A stretch of 64,000 nt of DNA from Thermomicrobiales bacterium (GCA_020432165.1 JAGQGU010000007.1:1-64000), one strand, 5' to 3'; shown: positions 34,647 to 43,820, counted from the first letter of the stretch. Numbers and translations are program-made. The notes: generated by a model from the sequence alone, not told the origin.

Positions 34647-34763
34647 ATGGACCTCATCGCCATCGTTCTATTTGTCGTCATCCTCGCGCTACTTGCTGCG
34701 GCAAGTCTCCTTTGGGGATACGATAGTCGCACAAACGACGACACCATTCGCAACTGGAAATGA
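34647..34763 (+). CDS. 38-residue membrane protein
   Basis: This is a small gene between the Lrp regulator and the MFS carrier. ATG 34647, preceded by TGCGGAGACC, gives MDLIAIVLFVVILALLAA, a single membrane helix, then a cytosolic tail SLLWGYDSRTNDDTIRNWK. The hydrophobic helix plus short charged tail has the layout of known regulatory micro-proteins. No homologue is recognised. The codon pattern fits coding. Confidence 0.55.
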   Translation: MDLIAIVLFVVILALLAAASLLWGYDSRTNDDTIRNWK

Positions 34764-34826
34764 TCGTTCGCGTATACCTGCTCTCGTTATCTCGATTGGG
34801 GTAACGAGAGTAGGGCCACCTGGTAG

Positions 34827-36140
34827 ATGAGTGCCCCAATGAACCCAACGACAAGCAAGGTACCGATATTCCGTAACCTGCATTATGCATGGGTGATGTT
34901 CGGGGTCGTCTTCCTGATCCTGTTGGGTGCATCCGGATTCCGGTCCGCACCAGGCGTGCTGATGGTGCCGCTACAGGACGCCTTCGGGTGGGATCGTGGC
35001 ACCATCAGCTTTGCCGTGAGCATCAATCTCATCCTGTACGGCTTCATGGGTCCCTTCGCTGCGGCACTCATGGAACGTTTCCCAATGCGCACGGTTGTCT
35101 CGCTGGCGCTCATCACCATTGCCAGCGGTGCCTTGCTGACGCTGTTCATGACCAAACCGATCCACCTCTATCTCACCTGGGGTGTGATGGTTGGATTGGG
35201 ATCGGGCTCAATGGCGACAGTCCTTGCCGCAACCGTCGTGAATCGCTGGTTCGTGGCCAAACGCGGTCTGGCGATGGGTGCACTCACAGCCGCCACCGCG
35301 ACTGGCCAGCTCATCTTTCTGCCATTCATCGCACGGCAAGCAACGAATCATGGCTGGCAGGCGGTCTCGATCACGATCGCGATCATGGCGTTTGCCGTCG
35401 TCCCGATCGCGTTCTTCTTCCTGAAAGATCGTCCGGCTGATCTTGGTCTGACCCGGCTCGGTGCGCCAGAAGGCGATGCTGTACCACGGTTGCAGGAGAA
35501 TCCGGTAAAGGTGGCCACGCGAACATTGGCCGAGGCCAGCCGTACCGTCGACTTCTGGATTTTGGCTATCACCTTCTTTGTCTGCGGAGCCACCACCAAT
35601 GGACTGATCGGTACCCATCTAATTCCAGCCGGACATGACCATGGGATGAGCGAGGTAGCGGCGGCAAATCTGCTTGCCATCATCGGTATCTTCGATGTGA
35701 TCGGCACAATCGGCTCCGGCTGGCTCACGGACCGTATCGATCCGCGCAAGCTGCTCTTTGGCTACTATGCACTGCGTGGATTGAGCCTGATGGCGCTCAC
35801 GCATGTGCTGGGCAATATCAATTTCGGATTGATCGCCTTTATCGTCTTTTACGGACTCGACTGGGTCGCAACCGTGCCGCCAACCGTGCAGCTCTGCCAG
35901 CAGATCTTTGGACCAGGAAAGGGATCGGTGGTCTATGGCTGGGTATTCAGCGCGCATCAGCTGGGAGCAGCACTGATCGCCTGGCTAGCGGGAGTTAGTC
36001 GCACGGTTACGGGCGATTACGTGATGGCGTTTTACACCGCCGGGACCATGGCGATTATTGCGGCATTCATGATCATGATTATTCGCGTGCCATCGGCGGA
36101 GGACCCAGTCCTAGTCGCGACTGTTCCCGCTGGAGATTGA
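34827..36140 (+). CDS. MFS transporter (OxlT/monocarboxylate-like)
   Basis: A 437-residue, 12-helix carrier. FGVVFLILLGASGFRSAPGV, WDRGTISFAVSINLILYGF and VVNRWFVAKRGLAMGALTAA fit the oxalate/formate antiporter and monocarboxylate porter group; DRPADLGLTRLG marks the central loop and GSGWLTDRIDPRKLL the repeated loop 8-9 motif. An organic anion is the likely substrate. It is transcribed downstream of the Lrp-type regulator. Confidence 0.87.
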   Translation: MSAPMNPTTSKVPIFRNLHYAWVMFGVVFLILLGASGFRSAPGVLMVPLQDAFGWDRGTISFAVSINLILYGFMGPFAAALMERFPMRTVVSLALITIASGALLTLFMTKPIHLYLTWGVMVGLGSGSMATVLAATVVNRWFVAKRGLAMGALTAATATGQLIFLPFIARQATNHGWQAVSITIAIMAFAVVPIAFFFLKDRPADLGLTRLGAPEGDAVPRLQENPVKVATRTLAEASRTVDFWILAITFFVCGATTNGLIGTHLIPAGHDHGMSEVAAANLLAIIGIFDVIGTIGSGWLTDRIDPRKLLFGYYALRGLSLMALTHVLGNINFGLIAFIVFYGLDWVATVPPTVQLCQQIFGPGKGSVVYGWVFSAHQLGAALIAWLAGVSRTVTGDYVMAFYTAGTMAIIAAFMIMIIRVPSAEDPVLVATVPAGD

Positions 36141-36155
36141 TCTCGATCATCGATT

Positions 36156-36182
36156 TGTCGAATTCGGGCCATTCCGTTCGTC
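36156..36182 (+). promoter_or_regulatory. ECF42-type promoter upstream of the YCII genes
   Basis: TGTCGA at 36156-36161, a 17-bp spacer, then CGTC at 36179-36182, 54 bp before the first YCII start. This matches the motif described for ECF42 sigma factors (TGTCGA in the -35 region, CGA/TC in the -10 region) and implies autoregulation by the sigma factor encoded in the same operon. Confidence 0.7.
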
Positions 36183-36235
36183 AGTATCATGAACAGCAAA
36201 CGTGCTGTGTCACGGTACATCAGAAAGGAACCGAG

Positions 36236-36580
36236 ATGAAGTACATGATCCTGCTTTTTGGCGACGAGTCCACCTATAGCACCTACACCCAGGAGCAGAT
36301 GGCGGCTGATATGCAGCGCCACATCGATTTCGGCACGTGGTGTATGGAAAACGGAGTCACCATTCTCGGTGGCGAAGAACTGCACCTTTCATCAACCGCC
36401 AAGACATTCCACGCCAATGGCACGGAGATGGATGGCCCCTTCCTGGAACTCAAGGAGCAACTCGGCGGCTATTACGCTATCGAGACTGATTCGCTAGAAC
36501 GTGCCGAAGATGCGGCCCGGCATGCACCCACATATGGCGCGGTCGAGCTTCGGCAGATCGTGGAACGTGAGGAAGCGTAG
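36236..36580 (+). CDS. YCII/DGPF-domain protein 1
   Basis: A 114-residue ferredoxin-fold protein. It begins MKYMILLFGDESTY, has the family histidine region MQRHIDFGTWCMENG and the name-giving signature DGPFLELKEQLGGYYAIE. Such proteins accompany ECF41/ECF42 sigma factors; their biochemical role is not established. The ATG at 36236 has AAAGGAA upstream; an upstream frame extension would cover the promoter and is rejected. Confidence 0.9.
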   Translation: MKYMILLFGDESTYSTYTQEQMAADMQRHIDFGTWCMENGVTILGGEELHLSSTAKTFHANGTEMDGPFLELKEQLGGYYAIETDSLERAEDAARHAPTYGAVELRQIVEREEA

Positions 36581-36601
36581 ATCAGATCGAAAGGTCGTGC
36601 C

Positions 36602-36946
36602 ATGCACTACATCATTCTGCTGTATGGTCCGGAAGATGGCCCTGGCTATGAGGAGCTCTCGCCCGAGGCATTCGCCGAGGCTATGCAGACGCACATCGAT
36701 TTCACAAACTGGTGTGCCGACAACGGCGTTACGATTGACGATTCGCTGGCATTGGTTGAATCGAAGAACGAGTATGTCGTGTCTGCGGACGGTTCCACGA
36801 CAGATGGACCATACCTGGAGCTGAAAGAGCAACTCGGCGGTTATTACGCGATCACAACGGATTCGCCCGAACTAGCCAGAGAAGCCACCAAACGATGCCC
36901 GAATTATGGTGTGAACGTACTTCGTCCCGCCGCTTCACGAGACTAG
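36602..36946 (+). CDS. YCII/DGPF-domain protein 2
   Basis: A 114-residue paralogue of the preceding gene (MHYIILLYGPEDGP, then DGPYLELKEQLGGYYAI), giving a tandem pair. About half the positions look identical, so the pair arose by an old duplication. It ends 3 bp before the sigma factor start. Confidence 0.9.
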   Translation: MHYIILLYGPEDGPGYEELSPEAFAEAMQTHIDFTNWCADNGVTIDDSLALVESKNEYVVSADGSTTDGPYLELKEQLGGYYAITTDSPELAREATKRCPNYGVNVLRPAASRD

Positions 36947-36949
36947 CTT

Positions 36950-38194
36950 GTGACCCCAGAGACCACTACCGTCATCGAAGCGATCTATCGCGACGATTGG
37001 GCGCGGATTCTGGCTACACTGGTGCGGCAGACCCGCAACCTGGATGCCGCAGAAGATGCCCTGCAGGAGGCGATTGCGCGTGCGGTCGTCTCCTGGCCGT
37101 GCGATGGAGTACCACAGAACCCGGCAGGATGGGTCAGCACCACGGCCCAACGGATTGCCATTGATGCTGGCCGCCGGGCGACATCGCTCCAACAGAAACT
37201 CCCGCTGCTTCCTTTACCGGATGACGAATCTCCGCATGATATCGATCTGGCATTCGGCGATGATCGCTTGCGCCTCATCTTCACCTGCTGTCATCCCATT
37301 CTGACGACGGATTCACGTCTTGCGCTGACGCTGCGACTGATCTGCGGACTAACAACCAGTGATATCGCGGCTCTCTTCCTGGTACCGGAACCAACCATGG
37401 CCGCACGTATCACCCGCGCCAAAAAGAAGATCGCGGCAAGCAAGGTGCCGTATGAGATTCCCGCTCCCGGTCAGCTGGAGAGTCGGCTGCAGGATGTCCT
37501 TCAGGTCATCTATCTGGTCGCAACTGCTGGCCATACCCCTGCGCAAGGAGAGTTCCTCCACGATGCCAGCACCATGCAGCTGGCACTTGATCTCACGCGA
37601 GTACTCGGAGAACTCATACCGCAACATCCCGAGGTCCTGGGGCTCCGCGCGTTGGTGCTTTTTGCCGAGGCGAGGAAGGAAACACGCCTGGACGATGAAG
37701 GCGATGCCCTGGCTCTGGAACATATGGACCGGAGCCTGTGGGATCATGATCTCATACGACAGGGCATCCAGCTTACGGAGTCATCGTTGCGACTATCTAA
37801 GCCAGATACGGTTGGACCATATGCCCTCCAGGCGGCCATAGCGGCCTGTCACGGAGAGGCTGCGAGCTATGAGGCGACCGATTGGGCCCAGATTGCGGCG
37901 CTCTATGCAGTGCTGGATCGTCGTCATCCCAGCGCCATCTGTCGTCTCGGGTTCTGCGTAGCTGTGAGCATGCGCGATGGCCCGGAGGCCGGGCTGGTAA
38001 TGGTTGACAGGTCTATGCTGGATGATGCATTGGAGAACTACGCCATGCTCCCAGCTGCGCGGGCAGACATGTACCGCCGCCAGGGTGATTGGGAGAAGGC
38101 GGTCGCACACTATCGCACAGCAGCCGATCTCACCGGCAATCTGGCACTACGAAGATGGTTTCTTACGCAAGCAGAACAGACAGGTGAACGATAG
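36950..38194 (+). CDS. ECF42-type RNA polymerase sigma factor with TPR-like C-terminus
   Basis: A 414-residue sigma-70-family protein starting at GTG 36950. Region 2 (about 8-75) includes LDAAEDALQEAIARAVVSW and the promoter-melting helix; region 4 (about 110-160) has LALTLRLICGLTTSDIAALF then EPTMAARITRAKKKIA. About 250 extra C-terminal residues form helical TPR-like repeats ending YRRQGDWEKAVAHYRTAADL, characteristic of ECF42. No anti-sigma factor is adjacent, so the C-terminal domain probably regulates it. The upstream YCII genes are its likely targets. Confidence 0.93.
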   Translation: MTPETTTVIEAIYRDDWARILATLVRQTRNLDAAEDALQEAIARAVVSWPCDGVPQNPAGWVSTTAQRIAIDAGRRATSLQQKLPLLPLPDDESPHDIDLAFGDDRLRLIFTCCHPILTTDSRLALTLRLICGLTTSDIAALFLVPEPTMAARITRAKKKIAASKVPYEIPAPGQLESRLQDVLQVIYLVATAGHTPAQGEFLHDASTMQLALDLTRVLGELIPQHPEVLGLRALVLFAEARKETRLDDEGDALALEHMDRSLWDHDLIRQGIQLTESSLRLSKPDTVGPYALQAAIAACHGEAASYEATDWAQIAALYAVLDRRHPSAICRLGFCVAVSMRDGPEAGLVMVDRSMLDDALENYAMLPAARADMYRRQGDWEKAVAHYRTAADLTGNLALRRWFLTQAEQTGER

Positions 38195-38532
38195 CACTCA
38201 CTGGTATTCTGGACCGGTTACGCCGGGGGATTCTGTGCTACGCACAGAAGGGGGATGCCAATGCCTGAGGCATCGGCATCCCGGAGGGGAGGGGAGTTGG
38301 CGCGTTGGGCGGTCGGTTGGCTGAACCCGGGGAATCCGCTCGCGCTTTCCTCTATCTGTAGTTTGCACTGTATAGCACCATAGTCTGCGACGAAATTGTC
38401 ACAAATTGTGCATCTCTTTGTCTCTCTGCAACGTTTAACTATGCAGAAGAGTGATTCTCGCCCGTAGCGAGGAGTTGCTTACGTATGGTATGTTATCTAC
38501 TGTACGGATAGGCGTGACATCCGCGCTTTGGT
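38195..38532. other. Intergenic region with structured hairpins
   Basis: No gene. A TTCTGTG/CACAGAA hairpin (38231-38249) is followed by a striking stem at 38252-38282: outer arms GGGATGCC/GGCATCCC, inner arms ATGCC/GGCAT and a TGA triloop. There is no U tract. A GC-rich stretch to about 38350 and an AT-richer stretch to 38532 follow; the latter should carry the VanW-gene promoter, but I could not fix its boxes. Confidence 0.6.
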
Positions 38533-40470
38533 GTGCATGAAGAAGTGGAGTTTCTTCGCAAAATGGCAGAAAAAAACGTTGGGTCCGAAAATCAACCGAC
38601 CAACCCCCGGCCCGATGCCTACACCCGAGTGTCCCAAGCATTTCAGGTAGAAGACCGCGACTGGAATACCGTGAATCGGCGCGTTGCCACCAGGTTACTG
38701 GCTGGCACGGGTGCTGCATTCGCCTTGCTCGCCAGCGGTGTGGCTGGCTTCCGGGCGGTGTATGCGAGCAAAATCTATCCGAATGTGCGCATTGGCGATG
38801 TGAACGTGGGCGGAATGAGCCGCGAGGAAGCCATGGCGGCGGTGCAGGCGCGCGTGAATCAGCTCAATATCAGCAGCATCAGCTATAGCTATCAGTCCCA
38901 CACATGGGAACCGACGCTTGCCGAGATCGGAGTGTCAGTCGATATTCCGGCGCTGGTGGACGAAGCGCTGGCGCTGGGTCGTGACGATAAGGCGACCGAC
39001 CGACTGGTATCGACCAGCGAACTGATACAGAAGACCAAGGTGGTGCCGTTGCGCTTCGGCCTCCAGCTTTCCACCTTAAATGGCTGGCTCGATCAGGTCG
39101 ATGCCGATATCGACGATCCGGCCATCGATGCGACCTTTACCGCCAGCGGTGCCCAACTGATCATTACCGACGATTCCACCGGTACCGCCGCCGATCGCAA
39201 GGCGGTGACAGACCAGATCAACGAGACCCTGGCGACGCTGGCTCCGACTAAAGGAAACCTGCCGACCGCTGTTGCTGAACCGCGCATCACCAAGGCGGAT
39301 CTCAAGGCCAACGAATCCGCGGTGCTGAACATTCTCAGCAACTCCGTCACGGTTCGTTTCGAGAGCCAGAAGTGGGAAGTGGAACCGGAGGAGGTTAGCC
39401 AGTTCATGGCCTTCACCTCCAGTGTAGCCACCGGAACATTGGAAACCAGCGTTGATTTCGATCGCGCTGCCCTGGGCAAGTATCTGAACGAGCGCTTTGC
39501 GGAATCGGTTAATCGGGTACCCATCAACTCGCTGGTGCAGTTCTATAGCGGTCAACTCTCGGCCACCACCAGCTCGCAAGATGGCAAGACGATGAAAGTC
39601 ACCGAGTTCGCGAGCCTGGTTGCAGAGAGCTTCCTCGGCGATCACGAGCGGGTGGATATCCCGGTTGTGACAACCAAGGCCGATGTCCGCGAGGATAACC
39701 TCGATACGCTCGGGATCCATGAGCGACTGTCTCGGGGCGATTCGAACTTCGGTAACAGTAGCGATGCCCGTGCGACCAATATCCTCACCGGCATCCGGCT
39801 GATCAACAACACCATCATTGCCCCGGGCGATGAATTCAGCTTCAACCAGGCGGTGGGGCCGATTGATGGCAACCCGGAATTTGTCGGTGGCCAGGGAATT
39901 GTGGCAGGCGTGATTCAGGATGAGTTCGGGGGCGGAATCTGCCAGGTGGTCACCACCACCTTCCGTGCCGCTATCCTCGCCGGATTGCCTATCACACAAT
40001 GGCACGCCCACACCTATCGCCTCAGTGGCTACGAACTGGATGGTTGGGGACCAGGCTTTGATGCCTCCATCCTTCAACCGGAATATGAACCTGATTGGAC
40101 GAAGTGGGCGGATCTTCGCTTCCAGAACAACACCGAAAACTTCATTCTCATTTCCAGTTGGGCGGATGGCGGCTATCACATCGTCGAAATCTACGGCACC
40201 AACGATGGTCGCAATGTGGATATCTCCGGAACCAGTGTCTGGGATGGAACACCCTCGGACGATAACAAGTGGAATGTGGACTACGATCTCTCATCCGGCA
40301 CCAACTACATCAGCGCCTATCCGCTGGTCGGTTCTGGTGCCAGTTTCACCCGCACGGTAACCAATGTACCGAACGAAGAGGACTACGAACGCACCTTCAC
40401 CAGCGATTATGCATCGCGCGGGTACCAATGCACCTGTAGCGCCGATATGGAAGGTACTCCTTGCTGGTAA
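38533..40470 (+). CDS. VanW family protein with peptidoglycan-binding-like repeats
   Basis: A membrane-anchored wall protein of 645 residues (635 if ATG 38563 is used). A cytosolic N-terminus, one membrane helix (about 53-75, LLAGTGAAFALLASGVAGF), two PG_binding_4-like modules (about 80-220 and 225-350, KIYPNVRIGDVNVGGMSREE, then a related second half), and a VanW domain (about 395-530, INNTIIAPGDEFSFNQAVGP, GGGICQVVTTTFRAAI). A G5-like C-terminal part ends with two cysteines (CTCSADMEGTPC). VanW function is unresolved; the domain set matches YoaR-type proteins of Gram-positive envelopes. Confidence 0.9.
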   Translation: MHEEVEFLRKMAEKNVGSENQPTNPRPDAYTRVSQAFQVEDRDWNTVNRRVATRLLAGTGAAFALLASGVAGFRAVYASKIYPNVRIGDVNVGGMSREEAMAAVQARVNQLNISSISYSYQSHTWEPTLAEIGVSVDIPALVDEALALGRDDKATDRLVSTSELIQKTKVVPLRFGLQLSTLNGWLDQVDADIDDPAIDATFTASGAQLIITDDSTGTAADRKAVTDQINETLATLAPTKGNLPTAVAEPRITKADLKANESAVLNILSNSVTVRFESQKWEVEPEEVSQFMAFTSSVATGTLETSVDFDRAALGKYLNERFAESVNRVPINSLVQFYSGQLSATTSSQDGKTMKVTEFASLVAESFLGDHERVDIPVVTTKADVREDNLDTLGIHERLSRGDSNFGNSSDARATNILTGIRLINNTIIAPGDEFSFNQAVGPIDGNPEFVGGQGIVAGVIQDEFGGGICQVVTTTFRAAILAGLPITQWHAHTYRLSGYELDGWGPGFDASILQPEYEPDWTKWADLRFQNNTENFILISSWADGGYHIVEIYGTNDGRNVDISGTSVWDGTPSDDNKWNVDYDLSSGTNYISAYPLVGSGASFTRTVTNVPNEEDYERTFTSDYASRGYQCTCSADMEGTPCW

Positions 40471-40499
40471 AGGCAGGTTACGTAGATACGGTTTGATCA

Positions 40500-40531
40500 T
40501 AACCCGGACCAGACGGTCCGGGTTATTTTTG
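40500..40531 (+). terminator. Rho-independent terminator after the VanW gene
   Basis: 11-bp perfect arms TAACCCGGACC/GGTCCGGGTTA, loop AGAC, then TTTTTG, 29 bp after the stop. Confidence 0.92.
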
Positions 40532-40562
40532 TTCCTCGCCAACGTCCTAATACCCAATGCGC

Positions 40563-40700
40563 ACCCCGCGGATCAACCGCGGGGCTACGTGTCTAACTTC
40601 GTCGTTCTTATGCCGCAGACGAGGAATCAGCCGAATGATCGGTAATATCGCCAGGGGCCTAATACCCAATGCGAACTCCGGGACTTAATCCCGGGGCCAC
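40563..40700. repeat. Three intergenic repeats in a row
   Basis: Family-1 palindrome E (40563-40589, arms CCCCGCGG/CCGCGGGG, tail GCTACG), inverted family-2 repeat (40604-40642) and family-1 palindrome F (40675-40700, arms TCCGGGA/TCCCGGG, tail GCCACA). The word TAATACCCAATGCG precedes both palindromes. The gap 40471-40802 has no gene. Confidence 0.75.
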
Positions 40701-40802
40701 ATGTGAGGAATGGCTTCCGGGTTGTGACGAAATCGTAAATATTCCCATCCGCCTGACGGATTACAATCTTCGGAAGAATGCGTTTTCTTCCGGAGGATTC
40801 CC

Positions 40803-41531
40803 ATGGCGCACATCATTGTGGTTGAAGACGAGCAGGAGCTCGCCCGCCTCATCTCGAGCACATTCCAGAGCGATGGTCATACCACCGAGGTCTTCCGCGA
40901 TGGTCGCTTCGCCCTTGATCGCATCGATGACCGCACTCGCCCGGAACCCGATCTCTACATCCTCGATCTCGGTCTCCCCCGCGTCGATGGCCTCGCCCTC
41001 TGCAAGCGCATCCGGCAGGATCGCATCACGCCCATTGTCATGCTCACCGCCAAAACATCGGAACTCGACAAGGTGCTGGGTCTGGAACTTGGTGCCGATG
41101 ATTACATCACCAAGCCCTTTAGCCTGCGCGAACTGCAGGCACGGGTGAGCGCCATCCTCCGCCGCGTAGAGATGATGAGTCGCGAAAACCTTCCCGATAC
41201 GACGATCGATTCCAAAGTAATCGAGCAGGACGGGTTACGTATCGACCCGGTTGGACGTGAAGTACACGCCCAATCCACCAGTATCAGTCTCACCGCCAAG
41301 GAGTTCGATCTCCTCTACCTTCTGGCGAGTAATCCCGGGCGGGTCTTTAGCCGCGCCTATTTGCTGGACACACTCTGGGGTGATACCTATGGCGGCTTCG
41401 AGCGCACAGTAGATACGCACATCCAACGCCTGCGCCGCAAGCTCGCAGAGGCTGATAACGCCGATGAGCGCATCGTGACACTCTGGGGCGTGGGATACCG
41501 CTACGACAAGCGCGGTTCGCGGCCAGCATGA
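40803..41531 (+). CDS. OmpR-family response regulator
   Basis: A 242-residue two-component regulator. The receiver domain (1-120) has the acidic pair ED at 9-10, the phospho-acceptor D55 (YILDLGLP), the T/K switch residues (VMLTAKTSE, YITKPF). A winged-helix domain (about 145-240) contains LTAKEFDLLYLLASNPGRVF and FERTVDTHIQRLRRKL. CGGAGG lies 5-7 nt before the ATG, in a small hairpin (CGGAAGA/TCTTCCG) that could modulate translation. Its stop overlaps the sensor kinase start. Confidence 0.95.
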   Translation: MAHIIVVEDEQELARLISSTFQSDGHTTEVFRDGRFALDRIDDRTRPEPDLYILDLGLPRVDGLALCKRIRQDRITPIVMLTAKTSELDKVLGLELGADDYITKPFSLRELQARVSAILRRVEMMSRENLPDTTIDSKVIEQDGLRIDPVGREVHAQSTSISLTAKEFDLLYLLASNPGRVFSRAYLLDTLWGDTYGGFERTVDTHIQRLRRKLAEADNADERIVTLWGVGYRYDKRGSRPA

Positions 41532-43144
41532 AGAGTTGGCTGACACGTATGCGCGATGCGCTCTTCTGGCCACTCAGGGCCTGGCGCGATCGCATTAGCG
41601 TGCAGATGATCCTCAGCTATCTGGCGATGGTCTTGCTGGTGCTGATTCTCTTCGAGGCGACGGTTCTCGGCAGTATTCTTCTCAATCCTGGGGATCGCTT
41701 TTTCAGCACCACACAGGTTACGATCGATCCGTATCTTGGCGAGCGTTCTTCGGCATATGTCCAGTGGCTCGATCCCGATCGTATCGAGGATACGATTACC
41801 GGATTCCCACTGGATGCAACCGATCTGGCGACATTGAACAATGATCTCCGCACGATTGTCAGCGGGAATGTCCCGGGTTTCCAAACGCTCTCACCAATGG
41901 AAGATGGCAGCATACCACTGATCGTCATCCTGGATACACGTGGGCGCATCATCGCCTCATCGGATGCCCGCTTGACCCCCCTTATCTCTCTGGACAAGCT
42001 CGGTACTGTCACGACAGAGACTATTGCCCGTAATCGGGCACTGGCAGGTGCCATCGACCCCAGCTGGAATGCGCTCTACAGCCTGGCGCTGGATGGCAAT
42101 CGCACCGTGGTTGCCTATCCAATTATCAACAGCGAGGGTAAAGTCGTTGGCACCTTCGTGCTGGAGGGTGGCTCGGTCAGCTTCAGTCTCGGCCAAACCC
42201 GGGGCGAGTTCTTCCGCCAAATCTCAGTCGTCTTTCTACAAAGCCTGTGGATCTTCGCCATCCCGGCGCTGATCGTCGCCATTCCGTTCGGTATCTGGCG
42301 AGCGGGGACGATCAGCCGTCGTCTGGAGCGGGTGGCCGATGCCGCCGAGCGCATGGCCGAAGGCGAACTTAACACACGGGTGCGGGTGCGCAAGCACGAT
42401 GAAATCGGCCGCCTGGGCGAAAGTTTCAATGCCATGGCCGAGCAGCTGGACGCGAACGACAGGGCACGCAAGGCGCTGATTTCCAACGTCTCGCATGAGC
42501 TGCGAACGCCGGTCAGCATCATTCTCGGTAATGTTGAGCAGCTCCAACAACTGCCTGAGGCGAATACCGAGGCGATCCAGCAACCTCTGCAAACGATTCA
42601 GAACGAAGGCACCATGCTGGTGCGCCTCGTGGACGATCTCTTCACCTCAGCGCGCCTGCAGGAAAGTAATCTGCCCCTGAAACCGGCAGCGATTGAGCTG
42701 GCGGAGCAGGTTACCCAGGTATTGGCAGGTATCCAGCGCAGCGCCTGGCAGGACAGGAAGGTGAGTGTGGAAAGCCTGGTGCGACCTCACCTGCCTCTGA
42801 TCATGGCCGATCCCCAGCGCCTGCAACAAATCCTCAGCAATCTGGTCTATAACGCGCTGCGTCACACCCCGCAGGGTGGATTGGTGGTAATTGAGGCAAC
42901 ACCCGGCGAAGAGATCATGACAGTCAGCGTTTCCGATACCGGGATGGGCATGGATGCGGAAACGGCCGCCAATGCTTTCGATCGCTATTTCCAAAGCGAG
43001 CGCAACCAACGCCATGGCGATGGTACCGGATTGGGATTGAACATCGTTAAACAATTGGTAGAAGCACACGGGGGGGAGATATCTGTACGAAGCGCACCTG
43101 GCAGTGGCACCACCTTCACCTTTACGTTACCGCTGGCAAAATAG
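41528..43144 (+). CDS. Sensor histidine kinase
   Basis: A 538-residue membrane kinase paired with the upstream regulator (4-bp overlap). Membrane helix 1 near 25-45, an extracytoplasmic sensor domain of about 180 residues, helix 2 near 235-255, a HAMP domain (about 258-310, RLERVADAAERMAEGELN), HisKA with phospho-acceptor H323 (ISNVSHELRTPVSI) and HATPase_c with N box (LVYNALRHTP), G1 (VSDTGMGMD) and GDGTGLGLNIVKQLVEAHGG. The stimulus is unknown; the neighbouring VanW gene hints at envelope sensing. Confidence 0.95.
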   Translation: MKSWLTRMRDALFWPLRAWRDRISVQMILSYLAMVLLVLILFEATVLGSILLNPGDRFFSTTQVTIDPYLGERSSAYVQWLDPDRIEDTITGFPLDATDLATLNNDLRTIVSGNVPGFQTLSPMEDGSIPLIVILDTRGRIIASSDARLTPLISLDKLGTVTTETIARNRALAGAIDPSWNALYSLALDGNRTVVAYPIINSEGKVVGTFVLEGGSVSFSLGQTRGEFFRQISVVFLQSLWIFAIPALIVAIPFGIWRAGTISRRLERVADAAERMAEGELNTRVRVRKHDEIGRLGESFNAMAEQLDANDRARKALISNVSHELRTPVSIILGNVEQLQQLPEANTEAIQQPLQTIQNEGTMLVRLVDDLFTSARLQESNLPLKPAAIELAEQVTQVLAGIQRSAWQDRKVSVESLVRPHLPLIMADPQRLQQILSNLVYNALRHTPQGGLVVIEATPGEEIMTVSVSDTGMGMDAETAANAFDRYFQSERNQRHGDGTGLGLNIVKQLVEAHGGEISVRSAPGSGTTFTFTLPLAK

Positions 43145-43208
43145 TGCGAATATAGCGGCGATGACGTATGCTGACCGCAGCGATTTCGCGCCCACAGGAG
43201 AGATTCTT

Positions 43209-43778
43209 TTGACTGTTACCATTCGTATCGAAACCGAATTCGGCGCCATTCGTGCCGAGCTGAACGCCACCGAAGCCCCCATTACCGTCACAAACTTCCT
43301 GCACTACGTTGATGAGGGTATGTATGATCACGGGCGCTTCCACCGCACCGTGACTGCCGATAACAATGACAATGCCAACCTGGGCCGTTCGGATGACTCT
43401 CAACACAGCCGCGCACTGCCCAACGATTCCATCAAGATTCAGGTCATTCAGGGTAGCATCAGTAGCGAACGCGAGGGAGATCTGGATGGTCCGATTCCGC
43501 TGGAGCGCACCAGCGAGACGGGTTTGAAGCATCTCGATGGCACGCTGAGCATGGCTCGCAGCACACCGGATTCCGCGGTTAGCGATTTCTTCATTTGCAT
43601 CAATGATCAACCCGATCTCGATTTCGGTGGCATGCGCAATCCGGATGGTCAGGGCTTTGGCGCCTTTGGCCAGGTGACTGAGGGGATGGACGTCGTGCGC
43701 ACCATTCAGATGCAGCCAGCCAAGGGCCAGGTGCTTGATCCCGCGATCCCGATCCTGCGCATCGTCCGCGAGTCGTGA
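43209..43778 (+). CDS. Cyclophilin-type peptidyl-prolyl isomerase
   Basis: A 189-residue cytosolic prolyl isomerase. TEFGAIRAELNATEAPITV and NFLHYVDEGMYDHGRFHRTV are the standard cyclophilin opening. IQVIQGS stands where VIQGGD-type sequence is usual, and LSMARSTPDSAVSDFFICI supplies the active-site Met-Ala-Arg and Phe-Phe stretch. The start is TTG 43209 with AGGAGAG 6 nt upstream; an in-frame ATG at 43161 lacks such a site. The long loop NNDNANLGRSDDSQHSR is unusual. Confidence 0.87.
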   Translation: MTVTIRIETEFGAIRAELNATEAPITVTNFLHYVDEGMYDHGRFHRTVTADNNDNANLGRSDDSQHSRALPNDSIKIQVIQGSISSEREGDLDGPIPLERTSETGLKHLDGTLSMARSTPDSAVSDFFICINDQPDLDFGGMRNPDGQGFGAFGQVTEGMDVVRTIQMQPAKGQVLDPAIPILRIVRES

Positions 43779-43794
43779 CCCAGCCGAATCAACC

Positions 43795-43820
43795 GTAGCC
43801 CCGGGTTTTATACCCGGGGA
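43795..43820 (-). repeat. Family-1 palindrome, copy G
   Basis: Reverse orientation: GTAGC tail first, then arms CCCCGGG/CCCGGGG around TTTTATA, 28 bp upstream of the next start codon. Confidence 0.85.

Noticed and set aside
38220-38350. Possible c-di-AMP (ydaO) riboswitch upstream of the VanW gene
   Set aside because: The GGGGGATTC and CCGGGGAATCC stretches are only loosely similar and lie too far from the start; kept only as a structured region.
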